64,000 nt of DNA from Lunularia cruciata (GCA_948567375.1 OX419759.1:61470593-61534592), one strand, 5' to 3'; shown: positions 1 to 12,616, numbered from the stretch's first letter. The notes: a model not told the origin generated them from the letters alone. Program-made: numbers and translations.

Positions 1-523
1 ACGCGTTTAACTTTAAACTCACTAGCGTGTTTACTATAAAACATGCTCTCCAGGCAAGGATAATAAAGACTATCATCACAACGCAGATGTGTGTTTTCTC
101 GAACCAGAGTACTGTACTGGACAACGGAGAAAATTGTAGGCCACTTTGATTTATCCGGTCAACTTACTACCCAGCAATTGCAATATTATCATGGACCAAA
201 AAGATTCTTTTTCTCCTAAGTGCACGTTTTGAGCAAATTGAGCCTCTAATATATTCCAGAAGTACCATGATCCTCTATCATGTTGTTACATACGGTGTGT
301 CTGTATATCCGAAATGAATTTCAAAACATGAAACTACATCTCATGGAGTTTCATGTAAAAAATCTTTTAAATTTTCAATGTGATTTTGCCTCCATCGTAT
401 TTCACAAACTTGGCGATGTAGAAGCAATTGTCAAACCAATGATTCTTTTCACATTGTGAACAAAAAAGAAACCGGCAAGCTATGCATGGGGTTAGATGGT
501 TTGGTTTATTTCTTATGTATTCA
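1..523. other. Intergenic, nothing recognised
   Basis: AT-rich sequence without a usable reading frame, RNA gene or clear repeat. It lies to the left of a MITE. Confidence 0.5.
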
Positions 524-526
524 CTA

Positions 527-891
527 GAGGGTTTCAGACTCAGATTTCAGGGGCAGTGAAACGAAATTCGTAAAACATTTAGGGATACCCGTAGTCAAGA
601 TTCGATTTAAAACTGAATGGTCCCTTATCAAATTAAAGTTACAAAATTTTATGGTAAAACTAAAGTAAATAATTTTTAACTTAACATTGTTGGATTTGCC
701 ATAGCCCGTAAAAGACGCCGGGTCATGTTTTAAATAACCTGTAAAAACCTTTAATGTTTACTGATGTGGAGTTTTTCCCCCGGATAACTTCGTTGTACTC
801 CCCCACGCTATCCATACAAAATTTATGGTCTACCCATAAACTGTTTTACGGGATTCCTATTGAGGCTGTGAAAACCTAAATCTGAAACCCC
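527..891. mobile_element. Harbinger-like MITE, 365 bp
   Basis: A small non-coding element with imperfect terminal inverted repeats. The left end reads GAGGGTTTCAGA and the right end, on the other strand, GGGGTTTCAGA. Both sides are flanked by CTA (524-526 and 892-894), which fits a 3-bp target-site duplication. A CGTAAAACA motif occurs in inverted orientation inside both ends. Three-base duplications and G-rich ends of this kind are known for PIF/Harbinger MITEs. The ends resemble those of the large Harbinger element at 25.0-34.4 kb, so that family may have mobilised it (inference). It has no coding capacity. Confidence 0.65.
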
Positions 892-894
892 CTA

Positions 895-1937
895 CCATAC
901 TATACGGCCCACTCATTCGAATGAATTCTAACGTGAAGTTGACATCGAAAATGTTAAGCTCTGAACAGGTCTTTACTTGCTGTGCTACTTTTGATCTTTT
1001 ATTTTGGTACAACCAATCCTGCTGCACTATACTACACTACTTGAAAATATTCCTTTAGTTCATCTAAAGACCATGGCATAACTCATCTCCATTTTCAATT
1101 CGGACCTCGTTTTTAGTTAGCACAATATGAAATCTAGAGAATCACAGTACTTTGCAACTTGCAGATCAACTAGCTAAAGAAAAATCGAGGTTGAAGGAGA
1201 TCATTATAATTTGGAAAATAGCGTGGACTACTGTGGTGTGAAAACCGACCATCAAAGTGACCAGTATCCATGGTCCAGTTTCGTTGGCTGGGATACTGTC
1301 TATCACACTCAGTGGATAAAATTGGGAGCAGCTGCAGAAGCCGACACGTGTGGAGGTAAGAAAGCTAGACTTTGTCTTCTACACAGTTCAAACAACCATG
1401 CAAGCAATGGCAAGGCCGACGGCACGAAGTTTGTAGAGAGGTGCGAATCCAAATTTGGACGGAGTGATACCCATGGTCCAGCTCTAGATGCAACCACGGA
1501 GCCGTCCATTCGTGGACGGAGCTGTGACTGTGGTGGCAAGAGATAATAGAAACATATCTCACGTCTTTCATGCGGGAGGCATCCCGACACGTATCCCTGC
1601 GATCTATCGTTGTCCAATGGTCTCTACCCAGCGATCCTCAAGCGCAGCGAGACCTTTAATGAGGAAACACAGCACTGGAAAACGATCCAAAGTGTTGCTG
1701 TAATTGGATGTTTTGGACAGGTCGAAACTCCGCTTTAGATTCGGCTCGCTAGCGCCACCTGTTGATGGGATGTCATTGACGAATTTATCGCCTCAGACCA
1801 TCGCGGGATGAGCACAGAGAATTAGAAGAAACAGAGACCGAAAGAAGAGAAGAGTTGAGTTTAGGCTGCCTTCGTGGTGCTTCTGAAATTCCAGTTTCTG
1901 AAGCTGAAGAGTCAGATCGAGGAGGAAGGGAGCGAAG
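895..1937. other. Upstream region of the CURT1 gene
   Basis: About 1 kb holding the probable promoter and 5' UTR of the plus-strand CURT1 gene. A 111-residue open frame at 1211-1546 starts from TTG, resembles nothing I know and overlaps open frames on the other strand, so I do not call it a gene. I could not place a convincing TATA box. Confidence 0.4.
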
Positions 1938-3889
1938 ATGGCCGCGACAACTGCTGCCGTTGCATTCGGAAGCCAAGTAGCGTTAGGCTCTGTGGCATCG
2001 AGATCTACTGCAGCTGTGAGCAGGCCCGATGGGTTTAGCGTGAGGAGGTCTGCTCTAGGAGGGCTCGGGAGACCCCTGGTTTTGCAATCCAAGCGAGTGG
2101 TAACCGGTAATATGAGGCTTTCCCTCCCGCTCCTGGCTGTAAGCTTGTCATTGTCGAAGATGCCCTCATTTCCATCGAATCTGCTTCTCCACTTAGCAGT
2201 TGGTATATCTGTTTGGGTACCAGCGTGCAAACCCTCACTCCAGTTTGCGGCACATGGGTGTTTCCGAACCACATGACTTCGCATTGCATCTATGAAGACA
2301 TGAGCTTGATTCGCCATATTTCAAACTGCCATAGCCGTATGACATTCCCGTGACAGCTTTAAGCTAGAAGAGGGAAATTTTGCTGCGGGTCATGACTCTT
2401 GCCCTTGGAGCCTTGCTTTAGCAATCTGGATCAGTCATGCCTCAGGTGGCTGTGAAGAACTCGATATCTCGATGTGACTAGTCACAGTCAACAGCCGATG
2501 TGTATTGTAGCAGGCTCGGAGATGGTCCCCTTGTTTCTTCACTGTCTGTGCGTGAATTTGAGGTACCGTAGGATAACAATAAACCCTTGGAATGTATTGG
2601 AGAAACTTGGCCAATGTGGGCCCGATATGCTGTCTGCCTTCGCTCTTTAACGTGTTCCACACGGCCAGTTTCTCATGAGTGAATGCGGGCGTGCAGACTC
2701 TAAGAGAAGACTCATCGTGAGTGCGAAGACCAATACCGAGGTTGAGGTTGAGGTTGAGACCTCAACCACAGAGATTCAAGAAGCGGGCAATGAGCTTCTT
2801 AAGAATCTTCAGGATGCCGTAAGTCACTACACGTGTTAACTTAAAGTAGCCGAGCGGAAAGACAGATGAGTGGAAGGTCTTTGATTTTGCTGGCCTTGTC
2901 TCTGAAACCCGTGCCTCTGTCGTAAAGAATTCAAGAGGCGAAAGACTTACTGATGGGCCGTAGTTTTTACGAAGTCCCAGGGTTTCATCAAGTTTCGGCA
3001 GATTCCTGATTAAGAGTTGTATCTGATGTTTGATCTGGACTGATTTCCTCTCATTCCGAGGGTGGTGAACTGAACTGAAGGATTGTGGTCTGTGCAGTGG
3101 GAGAAGACTGATGACAAACTTGCCATCGGTAGTCTAGGATTTGCTACTTTCGTGACCGTGTGGGGTGCATTTGGACTCATTGGCGTAAGTGGCCCGCTTT
3201 CAATCTCACCCTGGGACTCACATAGAGTCTCACCGCATAGAGACTTTCCTGGATGAGCCGGAGTTTGTGGAGTCATCTGTAAAAGAGGAGGCTAGTTTCA
3301 AACGGTGCTTGTTCAACGATATGGAAATTACTCATGGAAGGAGTAATTTTACGTCAACGTCTAAGATTCCATGTCGTCGGTGCAAGTAGACAGTAGTTCC
3401 GTCAGGTTCTCACCATGGTCGTGTTGATTTCCAATAACATGTAAGACAAACTTTGTGTGCTCTTGTTTCCAGGCTATCGAGAAACTTCCAATCCTTCCAG
3501 GTCTTTTCGAGCTTGTCGGCATTCTATTCACCGGAGTAAGTTTGAAGCACTCTTTGCTGTCATTATTCAGCTTCCAATCATTTTTCTTGTTACCAGCTTT
3601 AAACATCTAAGAATGACTCTCTCACTGGTTTCTTGTTTGTTATCATAACAGTGGTTCAGCTACAGATACCTCATCTTCAAGCCTGACAGGTGAGTTTGAC
3701 GACGTATAGTCCTGCAGATTTCATACTCTTATCATATTTTCAGCGTGTGAAGATATTATATTTATGTTTGGAATATTGTGCAAAATAAATGTTCCTATCC
3801 TTTCCTAGCTGATTGAATTGCTTCTGTTTTGTAGAGAGGATCTCTTCAAGAAGATCGACTCCACAATCGCCAAAATCACAGGACAGTAA
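1938..3889 (+). CDS. CURT1: CURVATURE THYLAKOID 1 family protein (six exons)
   Basis: CURT1 proteins oligomerise at grana margins and bend the thylakoid membrane. Exons: 1938-2099, 2705-2818, 3098-3184, 3473-3535, 3652-3689 and 3835-3889, giving 172 residues. Residues 1 to about 58 are rich in Ala, Ser and Arg and low in acid, as in a chloroplast transit peptide. An acidic linker with a Glu-Val repeat follows, then WEKTDDKLAIG. Two membrane segments lie at about 100-121 and 131-151, joined by the short loop AIEKLPILPG. WFSYRYLIFKPDR and an amphipathic tail ending KITGQ close the protein, which is the family layout. Splice sites 2 to 5 are clear GT-AG. The exon 2 acceptor is less certain: the better-looking site before 2697 breaks the frame, while the one before 2705 keeps it. 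I cannot say which paralogue (A-D) it is. Confidence 0.92.
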
Positions 3890-5695
3890 TGATTTTAGAT
3901 AGATATACAGCACCGTACTGGAGTGGGTTCAGACCTCGTACCAGTTGCATGTGGGTATTATTTTGTTGATGTACCATATCAGACGACATTACTGGTGGCT
4001 AGTCCGAAGAAATTGTGGAGGAGAAGATAGACGCTTTGAGCTACTTTATACCATTAGTTTTCCAGTTGAATCTTCCATGATTCTCTCCTAAGTAGTTTCT
4101 TTGGGAACTCCCATCACGTTCTACCAACAGCGAGATTTTTCTCAGTACATTGTTCCTCCGACGAATGGTTTTCCCCAAGGTGGCAGATTGGGAATGCTAT
4201 TGAGAAGTTATTGAGCATACCTTTCTCCAATGAGGCCTGTTTTGTACACTGAATTACGATGGCATTACGACAGGTTCATTCTGATTTTATGCCATTCAAC
4301 TGACCTCCAATTCGCAATGCTTTTGATTCCAGTTCTATGTCCAAATGTAGAAGATTGTTATACTTATATGTGCTGGTGATCTTCTGGCAGTAGGCAAATA
4401 GGATTCTTCCATTCCAAGGCTTGAAGGAGTTAATGCACTTGGCTGAAAGGCTGGTGATTACTTCTTTAACGGATTACATTGCATTGCATGTTGATATCGC
4501 ATGTGATTTGGATTGTGTTTGACAGCCTTTTGACTTTATGACTTTTTGGGTCGTCCTACTCTTTTAACTCTTTGGGTCTTCCGGGTTTTATATTTATTGT
4601 TGCATTGCATGAGAAACTTATTTCGTTTCACTTCCCTAACAAAGTACTGAAGAATCATATTGGAAGTGGATGAGGGGAGTGAGGTATCTCGTTGTGGAAC
4701 GCTAAAATTCTTCGAAATCATCTACTGAAGGGTTTAGCAGTACTTAAAGGGCTGAAACGAACGCGGAATGAGAAGTATTTGAATGTGTTAACTCACAATT
4801 TCTATATTTCCAGGATCTTAGACCAGAAATAATATCTTGTAGTATATTGTCGTTTACCCATTTTACCATTGTACAATTGTCCCTCTCCTAATATATTGGC
4901 GTTCAAAAGAACAAGCTTTCTCAATTTTCATAAGGTGTCTGCATACTCACGTTTGAAAGTGATGTCATAGAAAATGGCCTCTATGTCGTAGTGGACATGC
5001 AGCCAATTTCGAAGATGAGAACTTGGATGATTTTCAATGAAAAGTCCCAACCATTAAAGGACGCCGTGAATAGAATTTGAGAGAAACTTTTCCTATCAGG
5101 TGCTATAAACTTTGTTTAGTATACATTTTTTTCCGTACAATCTTTTTGAACTAGGTCAATCAAGATCAAAAATTATGCACGCATCGACGTGAATTGTCAT
5201 CTTACGGGATGAGACCATATGACGGTAATGTGATCAAAAAACTTTGGAGGTTAAAACTGTAACTAGAACTAACAAACTTGTGTGAAGCTCTCAGCGAAGA
5301 AGCCTCCGCCACACTGTACTCGTACAATCCAGAACTGAAATATTGATGGAGCAATGCCTGAGGTATGCGGAAGTGATTGTGAGTGAGATCGCTCACCACT
5401 TTTGCCAACTCTACATCAGTAACTTTAGCAGGTTATCATGTCCGAGCTCGCACTCATTCATTTTACTGGCAGTACATGAACATGTCCCTCCTAACGACAG
5501 CGGCAACATGTGCTCGTCAAAATGCTTCTGCATCCAAGAGAGTAACAATCACTTAGATCACAGAGCGCAAGCTAAAATTTAGATTGTTGGCACTAGTTAT
5601 ATGTTACTAGTTCCAACTGTGATTGTAAATCACATGTCCGACTTCGCTCCGCTCTATGCAGATTACAAATGAAACTAAGTCTGTTGATGTAGGAA
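3890..5695. other. Intergenic between CURT1 and the CRAL-TRIO gene
   Basis: The first few hundred bases are probably CURT1 3' UTR. The rest is AT-rich with no convincing gene. A possible extra minus-strand exon of the neighbouring CRAL-TRIO gene, ending near 5250, starts after an acceptor at about 5339. It would encode about 21 residues containing CGGGF. I could not decide whether it is used. Confidence 0.4.
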
Positions 5696-8600
5696 TTAAA
5701 GCTGGGATAAGCAGTGCACCAGTATTGTAGCTTGGTATCTGCTCCCATGTGTCACAATTTGCGATTTAGCTTCTGCAATTGTAACAACTCGTGTCATGCG
5801 CCTCTCAGGTTTAACTGAACACGTTTCCCTAACTACAATTTGATTGCATGCGATGAGGAAACTATGTTGACAGTAGTCTACGACTGCTTCAAAGATAATA
5901 CATAGCACCGAGACGACAAGAAGATGGAGGGCTTTGCTTCAGGTGGTTTGTCCATTCCATGAATCTAACACCTTCTTCCGCAATCAACGTTTGACTTACC
6001 CAGAAAACCCTTATCAATAACAGCTCCTTTAGAGTAAGATGGACGCATTATAATGCCCTGTACCGCACTCATCACCAAACCAAGCATCATCGGTGCATTA
6101 ACCAAAAATATCCGACCGCCACGACCTGTTTACAGCCAATGGCAACTTCTTAGAAATTTGTAGCACCGAGTGATTGCAAACATTTGTGAGTTTCACCATC
6201 AGGTAATTAGCTCAAGAAGAAACATAATCAACACGGATTGCTCTCCATTTTGAATATTGGAGAAGTACAAGACCTGCGTAATCCCTGTTAAGAGCTGTTC
6301 CAATGCTTTGCAAGACATGCATTGGTGGCAATCTCATAAAGCCAAGTCCATCGAGATCAATGAGAATGTTCATCTGCTTCACTGATCTATTGAAGTAATG
6401 AAGCTCAGCGAACTCCGCGTGTGAAACTGTGGATGACAATAACAGAAAATCGTCATGAGAAAGTAGCAAATTCGAGAGTTTGGAAGCAAAATATTGTAAC
6501 TGAAGTGAGATTCATTTCTCTTTGATGCTATTGAACTCAACCGGGGTCAATATGCTCACGGGTGACGGTGATAAAGTGTTTGAGCTCCGGCGGGGATAAC
6601 TGACGAACAGCCTTCCCCAGAAGCACAAGAAGGGTCGGGCGGCCATCTCGACACCGGCCGTGCCAATACACCAAGTTGCGCCATGGCTCTGAGAGAAGCT
6701 CTGGTAACTCCAAGTATGTCTGGTCTCCATGGGAATGACGCACCTGAATCGAAGAAAACCAATTAAAAACAAGTGAGACCAGCCACAATCAGGTTCAGTA
6801 AACCAATTGGAGCTAAATAATAAGGTGGATCTTGTTCGGAGCTAAACATGTCAGTTCACCTTTCGCAGGTGAACGCAGGTTGGATGATCCGCGAAGTGGA
6901 AAGATGGAAAGCTTGTGGAAGCATTGGAGCTTTCACTGGCGGCATCTTTACAGATGAGGTTGTGTCCTGAACTCGTTTCCGAGAGATCGTCATTGACATC
7001 GATGGAGGACGACGAAGAAGGTGAAGCCCCCAGCGACGAGCTCTTCCAGAGTTGTGACTCGATTGTTGTTGCCTCATCAATGCGAGCTACCTCTGGGAAC
7101 TCCCCAACTTCCTCCTGCTCACCTTTCTCAGCTCCGGGCTCGACCCATAGTGGAGAAATATGAATAACTTCGGCTTCACTGTCGTTACCAGTATACACTT
7201 CGCCCGGTGAGATGTCCTCGAGTCGGCAAGTCGATGCACTGAAATATGCAAACCACGAGATTGTCAATTTTGCATCCGAGCAATTTCACGAGTGTGCCTG
7301 CAACTGTGACATCTTTGCCAATGCTGTGAAGGAAATTGAGGTGATGGATCTAAAACGACAAGGATGATGCATACTTCTCCGCGGACATTCTCGATGTGCC
7401 GTCATCGATAACGCACCCCGTTTGCTTTGAATTCTCTGCTCTTCGAATTGAGGTAGGCTGGCTTTCAGCCTCCAACAGACTGGCCAAACTTTTCCAAATG
7501 TGGCCAGGAAAAGATTCAATCTCCTTGCATTCTTCCGCTGTCATAATCTTGATATCATTAGTAGTAGCACCAACTTCGGTCTCTCGTACCGCGGCAGACA
7601 GTGGAAATTCACATGCATCTCTCCCATCCCCATTCTTGTGACCTCTTGTGGGAGGAATGTACTCGTGGTAAGGCCGCGCATCTTCAAGCCAGCGAGGGTC
7701 TAACTTCGATCTAGATTTACTGAGTCTACTTACACATGAGGATTCTATGTCAAAATCGTTGCTGCCATCTAAGACCACACAATCACCGATTCTCCTCTCC
7801 TGATGGCAATCAATTCCTGTATCTGCATTTGGTACGTTCGTATCAGCAAAAGCTTCCTTATCGGAAACTACATCATCGCCTCCTGCCTGTGACCCGTCCG
7901 TCGATTTACAGCTCTCTATATCGTCACCGGCATTGGACTCCTCAGTGAACTCATACTCACTTCCTGTTTCTACATCACTAGACGATTTCGAACGACTCTT
8001 GTCAAAAGGAACCCACACAACGGAGTACTGAGGATTTTCTGGCTGGCCATCGACTTCAATCTCCCAAGCTCCATCCGCTGATTCCGAGTCATAGTCGCTG
8101 GAAGTGAGAGCGGTGAGGTCCGCTCTAGGACTCAAACTTTTGGCACGCTCCAGACAAAATGCATCGAGTGAACTTAGTCGTAACGAGGCTGGAGGAGGTG
8201 ATTCGCAGTCAATCTCATCATTTTCGCAGCTGTTTTCGGAGGAGAGGTTTAGGTTTACTTCCGGATACACGCCTGAAGATGGAGAAGAAGCTTCTTCATC
8301 AGTCACCAGATTCACAGCAACAGATCTTTCCATCATGTCCTCCAGTGCCTCCATATCTTTTTCGTTAGAGGGCCTTACTTGAGTAGCTTCTTCTATCTCT
8401 CCAATGACCGCCTGATAATGTTCCTCTCCGTCCAAATTTATGCAGAATCTTTGCACCCAGTTTGGGTCGTTCTCGGTGAGCACGCGTAGCTCATTGACCA
8501 GCATTTCTAGCTCCTCTCGCCGGCGATCGGAATAATCTCTTTCAAGGACTGAAGTTGGATCAGCGTCCTCTGAAGACATGGAGGTGCCCAAGAGAGAATC

Positions 8601-9980
8601 AGTTCCATCTCTAGTGTCTGGACTAAATTCTTCAGAGGGGAGTAATTTATCAACATATTGTTCGGGATGCTCAAGGACTGCCGTCTCATCAGAGGGGAGT
8701 ATTTCAGCAACATTTCCTTCGAAATGCTCAAGGACTTCCGTGGCACAACTTGCATTTGCACATAGTTCGAAAAATCCCGAAGGAGTTGTTGAGATCCTGC
8801 CTGTGACAAAGAAAAAGGACCTCTCACCGGGATTGATATCTTCCGCATCAAAGCCGTGCACAGACGAGTTGCTCATGGGGGGAATGTCCTCCTCCGAGAG
8901 GACATCCTGTTCGGAAGAAGAATCGCTGCAGCTCGAGGAAAGCCCATCATCCGAAATCACGTCCTGCTCGAAAGGGTCGCTGTTGGAGGAAAATCCATCG
9001 TCTGAAACAAAATTTTCCGCGATTGATGCAAGGCTCTTGTCGGATGAATAATTCTTCTCCACGTCCATCGACTCCGCCTCCACTTGCACAAACTCCTCAC
9101 CATCTTCTGAGTCTGTAGTAAGCGTGCTCTGATTCCAATTTTCTACAATTTCACCAGTCCCGGTGTCACTAGACTCTTCTAAACTCAGCTCCTCTGAAGA
9201 GAATTCTCCTATGAGTTCCGTGCCAGCAGAAATCCCATCCCCACACAGCATGATTGAACACAAGCCTGGAATGTACGATGATGGGTTCTGTTCCGACTTG
9301 TTCCTGATTCTCAATTGAAGGATAAAAAGTGCAGCGGTGAGGGAACGCCTTAGCAGAGAGCCATAAAACGGCCTAGACACTGCGAGGGCCAAGGTCAGAG
9401 GGAAACGCCACCATCCACCTCGAGTGAGTAACGAGGTTCGCCTCTTATGGTGAGAAATCAGCAAAGCGTCCAATAGAGGCAACCGTAGAGCAGGGCAAAG
9501 CATTTGCATTCCAGCAACCCCAGCTACACTTAGCAGCAGATTTCTACATTGCTTGCTAACCAGAAGATGATGAGGAGCTACCACCGAATCCGAAGTTGTT
9601 GCGGTGTCTCCAACGTAGGCAATGCTGGACTGAATGTCGCTGGATCTTTCATGGTAAAAATCCATAAACACCGTAGAGCTCTTCGGGCCGTGCGAGCTAC
9701 TGCGCTGCCGCCAACTGAAGCAGTTGTTGATGGAGGTCTTGCAGTAAACTTTGTTTCCAACAACTGAACCTCTTGTCATCGAATGAGGGAATACAATTTT
9801 GCTCCTAAGTTTGGGGATCGCAGATGGTACAGTAGATTGTCGTAGGTACTCACTCGAAACGGGGAATTTCACTTTATTTTGATCCCAGTCCACTGAACCT
9901 TCGAGTATTTCGTTACGGAAGGAACTGAATTTGTCAGATGACGAGATGCTACTCTCCCTTTCTTTCATTGCAGCTACCAT
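5696..9980 (-). CDS. CRAL-TRIO (SEC14-like) protein with a long acidic N-terminal region
   Basis: CRAL-TRIO domains bind and move lipids such as phosphatidylinositol between membranes. Model (minus strand): 7375-9980, 6860-7238, 6542-6743, 6274-6381, 6000-6125 and 5696-5772, about 1165 residues. The junctions are GT-AG and keep phase. Residues 1-995 are unlike anything I recognise. They are rich in Ser, Glu and Asp, probably disordered, with a hydrophobic, Arg-containing stretch at about 145-230 that might touch a membrane. The CRAL-TRIO domain runs from about 1000 to the end: VYWHGRCRDGRPTLLV, then MNILIDLDGLGF, then GGRIFLVNAP. The last exon starts after a TTGCAG acceptor and reads KSQIVTHG then stops after LSQL, just where the family usually continues with a Pro...Tyr-Gly-Gly stretch. 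Either the domain is clipped or a further exon (possibly near 5250-5340) is used. The start is the first ATG of the open frame. The N-terminal region holds about 85% of the residues, far more than usual for SEC14 proteins. Confidence 0.8.
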
Positions 9981-11681
9981 TGTCTTCCCCTCGATGACTC
10001 GCTTTTGTACCTTCCAACTTTAAAAACCCTCCATAAATTCTTCAAACCTGACTACAGGTTTTTCTTCACTCACTCTTTGAAGATCTTCACACCCGGCACC
10101 AGATCCATATTTTTGCGTTTCGCATCCAGCATCCAACAGGATCTCAGATTTGCAAATGGAGGGGACCTCTCGCACAACTATACTGGATATCAATCCGATC
10201 GCACACAAAAATTGAAAAGTCGCTCTCTAGACTCACACACTGCAAAGCGTCCAATTCCATCCTCCACCTTCAGGGCACACTGTTTCTTCACAGATCCAAA
10301 CTCAGAAATCCAAAAAATGTCCACTCCACAAGACTGCCGAACTCTCCTCCACCAGCAGTATATCCATTCCTCATTTCTTCTCGGAGAAGAGGCCTGGACC
10401 TCTCCACCAATCAGCTCTTTTGTCATTCATTGTACAATCTTCTTCACCAAATCCACCACTGGTGCTTGAAAAGCACAGCACTTAGAACCACTGCTTCTAA
10501 TGGAAACAGCAGTACCCATTCCCCCTACGACATCATGCTCTCGTTAACCCAGAGGTCCACAAAAGGAACGAATAATCCGTCTGGGATCAAGACATTCCCT
10601 GGAAAAAGCTTCGTAGTTAGTACTAAAGAAGGGTTTAGAGAATATTCACCTCAAAATGCGCATTGTCAAGGCCAGGCTGGTGGTGAGGGAAGTTCAGGCA
10701 GAGAAGTTAGTCACGTGGTGTGTAGAGAAGCCCGACCGAGAGATACAGGCTAAAAAACAGAAGCTTTTCAATTCACCTTTCTCAGTGATAAATTAGCATA
10801 TCCCTGTGCATTTTCTTACGATTCCCCACATCTCCTCCACAGCCCATCAATCTGCCACTTCGTCGTCTCCGAATTTGCAGCATTCGTCCAGCCACCAAAG
10901 CTACAGTTACGTAAACAATCGTAGCGCCTTGACCTGTCCCTCAAAAGCATTCGCATTCGCATTCATAATCGCAATTCTACCCGTCCCTCGGTAGAATTAC
11001 GCTGCTCAACAACGTGTGCACACAAAAGTTTGAACTTTCCAAATTTCTCGAGGCTCTTTGTCTATTCATTCTCGTCTTCCAGGCTTCAAGTAATCTTTGG
11101 TGCTTTTTTCTCTTGCTGCACTGTTTGCCGCGGGCCCACGAATATTTTGGAGTTTGATTTCTTTTGCCTGATCCCCGAGTCTTGGAGCACTGAGCAGCTT
11201 GCCCGCTTCCTTACCGGTCTTGTCCTTGTACCAACTTTGAGATGCTGGTCAACGTGAGTACAGTGCGTGGTCACCTGCTGCAGGTTGTGTGCAGTGAACG
11301 TACAAAGGACATGCTGTCTAGTTAGTGAGCTGCACACTTATCTTATAAACGGAATATTAATTTTTTTAGATGGTTAGCAGACAAACTAGTATTAGTTTAG
11401 TCTTCAGGTGCATCTTATGATGAAATCTAATCTTAAAATTTTGATTAAACTTGGTGGATTGCTTCTGTTAGAGTTGGGAGATATGGCTCTTTATCCAACC
11501 ATCATCTTGTACTGCTTTGCGGTGATCGGGTGTTCAGAATCTACATTAGCTCTTATTTGTCCACAGTCAGTCATCTTCCAGAGACGGGAACAAATACTAG
11601 ATGTTAAAAATCGTCACATGGGATGCAACCAGCAGTCCTCTGCTTTGGCAATCAGCTAAACCATGAACTCCAAAAGCTGTC
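9981..11681. other. Upstream region of the CRAL-TRIO gene
   Basis: Contains the probable 5' UTR and promoter of the minus-strand CRAL-TRIO gene. Open frames here (for example plus-strand 10005-10469) have no recognisable domain and are rich in Ser, Thr and Pro, as random translation of pyrimidine-rich plant leader DNA often is. I see no RNA gene or repeat. Confidence 0.4.
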
Positions 11682-11777
11682 AAAGATTCTTGTCCAAGTT
11701 TGTCACTGCTTACTTCATACTTCAGTGTGTGCTCTGAAGTATGAAGTAAGCAGTGACAAACTTGGACAAGGATCTTT
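11682..11777 (+). repeat. Near-perfect 44-bp inverted repeat with 8-nt loop
   Basis: The arms 11682-11725 and 11734-11777 are complementary along all 44 positions except one, which would be a U-G pair in plus-strand RNA. The loop is TGTGTGCT. A transcript would fold into a 96-nt hairpin with a long unbroken stem, resembling a young microRNA or siRNA precursor or a tiny foldback element. The match stops sharply at both outer ends. I do not recognise either arm as a conserved plant microRNA. Confidence 0.85.
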
Positions 11778-11998
11778 ACTTTTTCAATTTGCTGACATCT
11801 TTTGTCAAGAAAAACATTGGATCTGCTACTCAACCATCTGGACACAGTAAATCTCACTTCCACTCGTTAAACAAATTTCTTCTACATATATGGTCGTGTA
11901 GTCATACGGGATTCAGGCATACAAAAATGAATAGCACGTCTTGTTTCGAGCAGGTGACGATGCATATTGAATGAGTGAGTTGATCTGCGAGTAACGCC

Positions 11999-12380
11999 TT
12001 ACACGTCTCCACGTGCAGTTTCCAGCAGACCCCTGTACAATTCATCTCTCACTCTTTGAAGTTGTTGAGAGAAAGTATTTGTCATCTCTCTCAACGCATT
12101 CAAGACACATTCGCATGAGTTGCGGAATTCTGTCACCACAGCTTTCTCATCAACAAGAGACCCAGGTCGAGCCAGAGGTTTGAGGAATGCAGATCCCAGC
12201 ATGGCCGGCGTGTCCAAACAGTATCCAGGCATGGAGTCCACGAAATTTGTAGGCATTCTCTATCATGTAATATAAAATTACAAATTTCCTCACGGTAGTA
12301 GTGTATGGCCGGCCAACTTCCAAGTCATCGAGAATCCCACTCATGCATGGTTCTGTATCTGATGGTTGCACCTGTACGAG
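11999..12380 (-). other. Possible unrecognised coding remnant
   Basis: The minus-strand frame 12256-11999 reads as reasonable protein (a segment with SLVDEKAVVTEFRNS, then a helical, Gln/Arg-rich tail ending ETARGDV). A second frame just upstream has an acceptor-like TACAG before VQPSDTEPCMSGILDD and a donor-like GTGAGG after RPYTTT. The gap between them would be about 34 bases, too short for a normal plant intron. This may be a gene fragment, a pseudogene or chance. I recognise no family. Confidence 0.25.
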
Positions 12381-12447
12381 GGACATGACCGATATCAAGC
12401 TTATCGCAACATAAGTATGTTTAAAATGGAATCTAATGTTATACGTG

Positions 12448-12486
12448 ACAAACAACATAACTGTTGACAAACAACATAACTGTTGT
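12448..12486. repeat. 19-bp tandem duplication
   Basis: The unit ACAAACAACATAACTGTTG occurs twice head to tail, beginning at about 12448 and 12467. It looks like a simple recent duplication. Confidence 0.8.
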
Positions 12487-12539
12487 ATTTCAATGTATAG
12501 CATATCTTGCATAGCTCAGATATCTTCGGTGTAGGCTCC

Positions 12540-12616
12540 ATTTTACCTCTTATGTTTTATGCCTGAACGGCTTGACGGGGTCTTCCATCCTTCTTGTTAT
12601 CTTACGCGGTCGCCCC
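12540..12616 (+). mobile_element. LINE 3'-end relic
   Basis: About 77 bp match the 3' end of the LINE at 35.5 kb, on the opposite strand. Shared blocks include ATTTTACCTCTT, ACGGCTTGACGGGGTCTTCC, CATCCTTC and ACGCGGTCGCC. It is probably a heavily 5'-truncated insertion. The end of the match lies just before a T-rich run. Confidence 0.65.

Noticed and set aside
1211-1703. Open frames on both strands upstream of CURT1
   Set aside because: Overlapping frames on opposite strands, a non-ATG start and no recognisable domain. Probably promoter and leader DNA.
8104-9051. Plus-strand frames of 92-157 codons
   Set aside because: They are shadows of the long acidic exon of the CRAL-TRIO gene on the minus strand. 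Its Ser and Glu codons leave the antisense frames open.
10005-10469. 154-codon plus-strand frame
   Set aside because: No domain, low-complexity composition, and it lies in the leader or promoter of the minus-strand gene.
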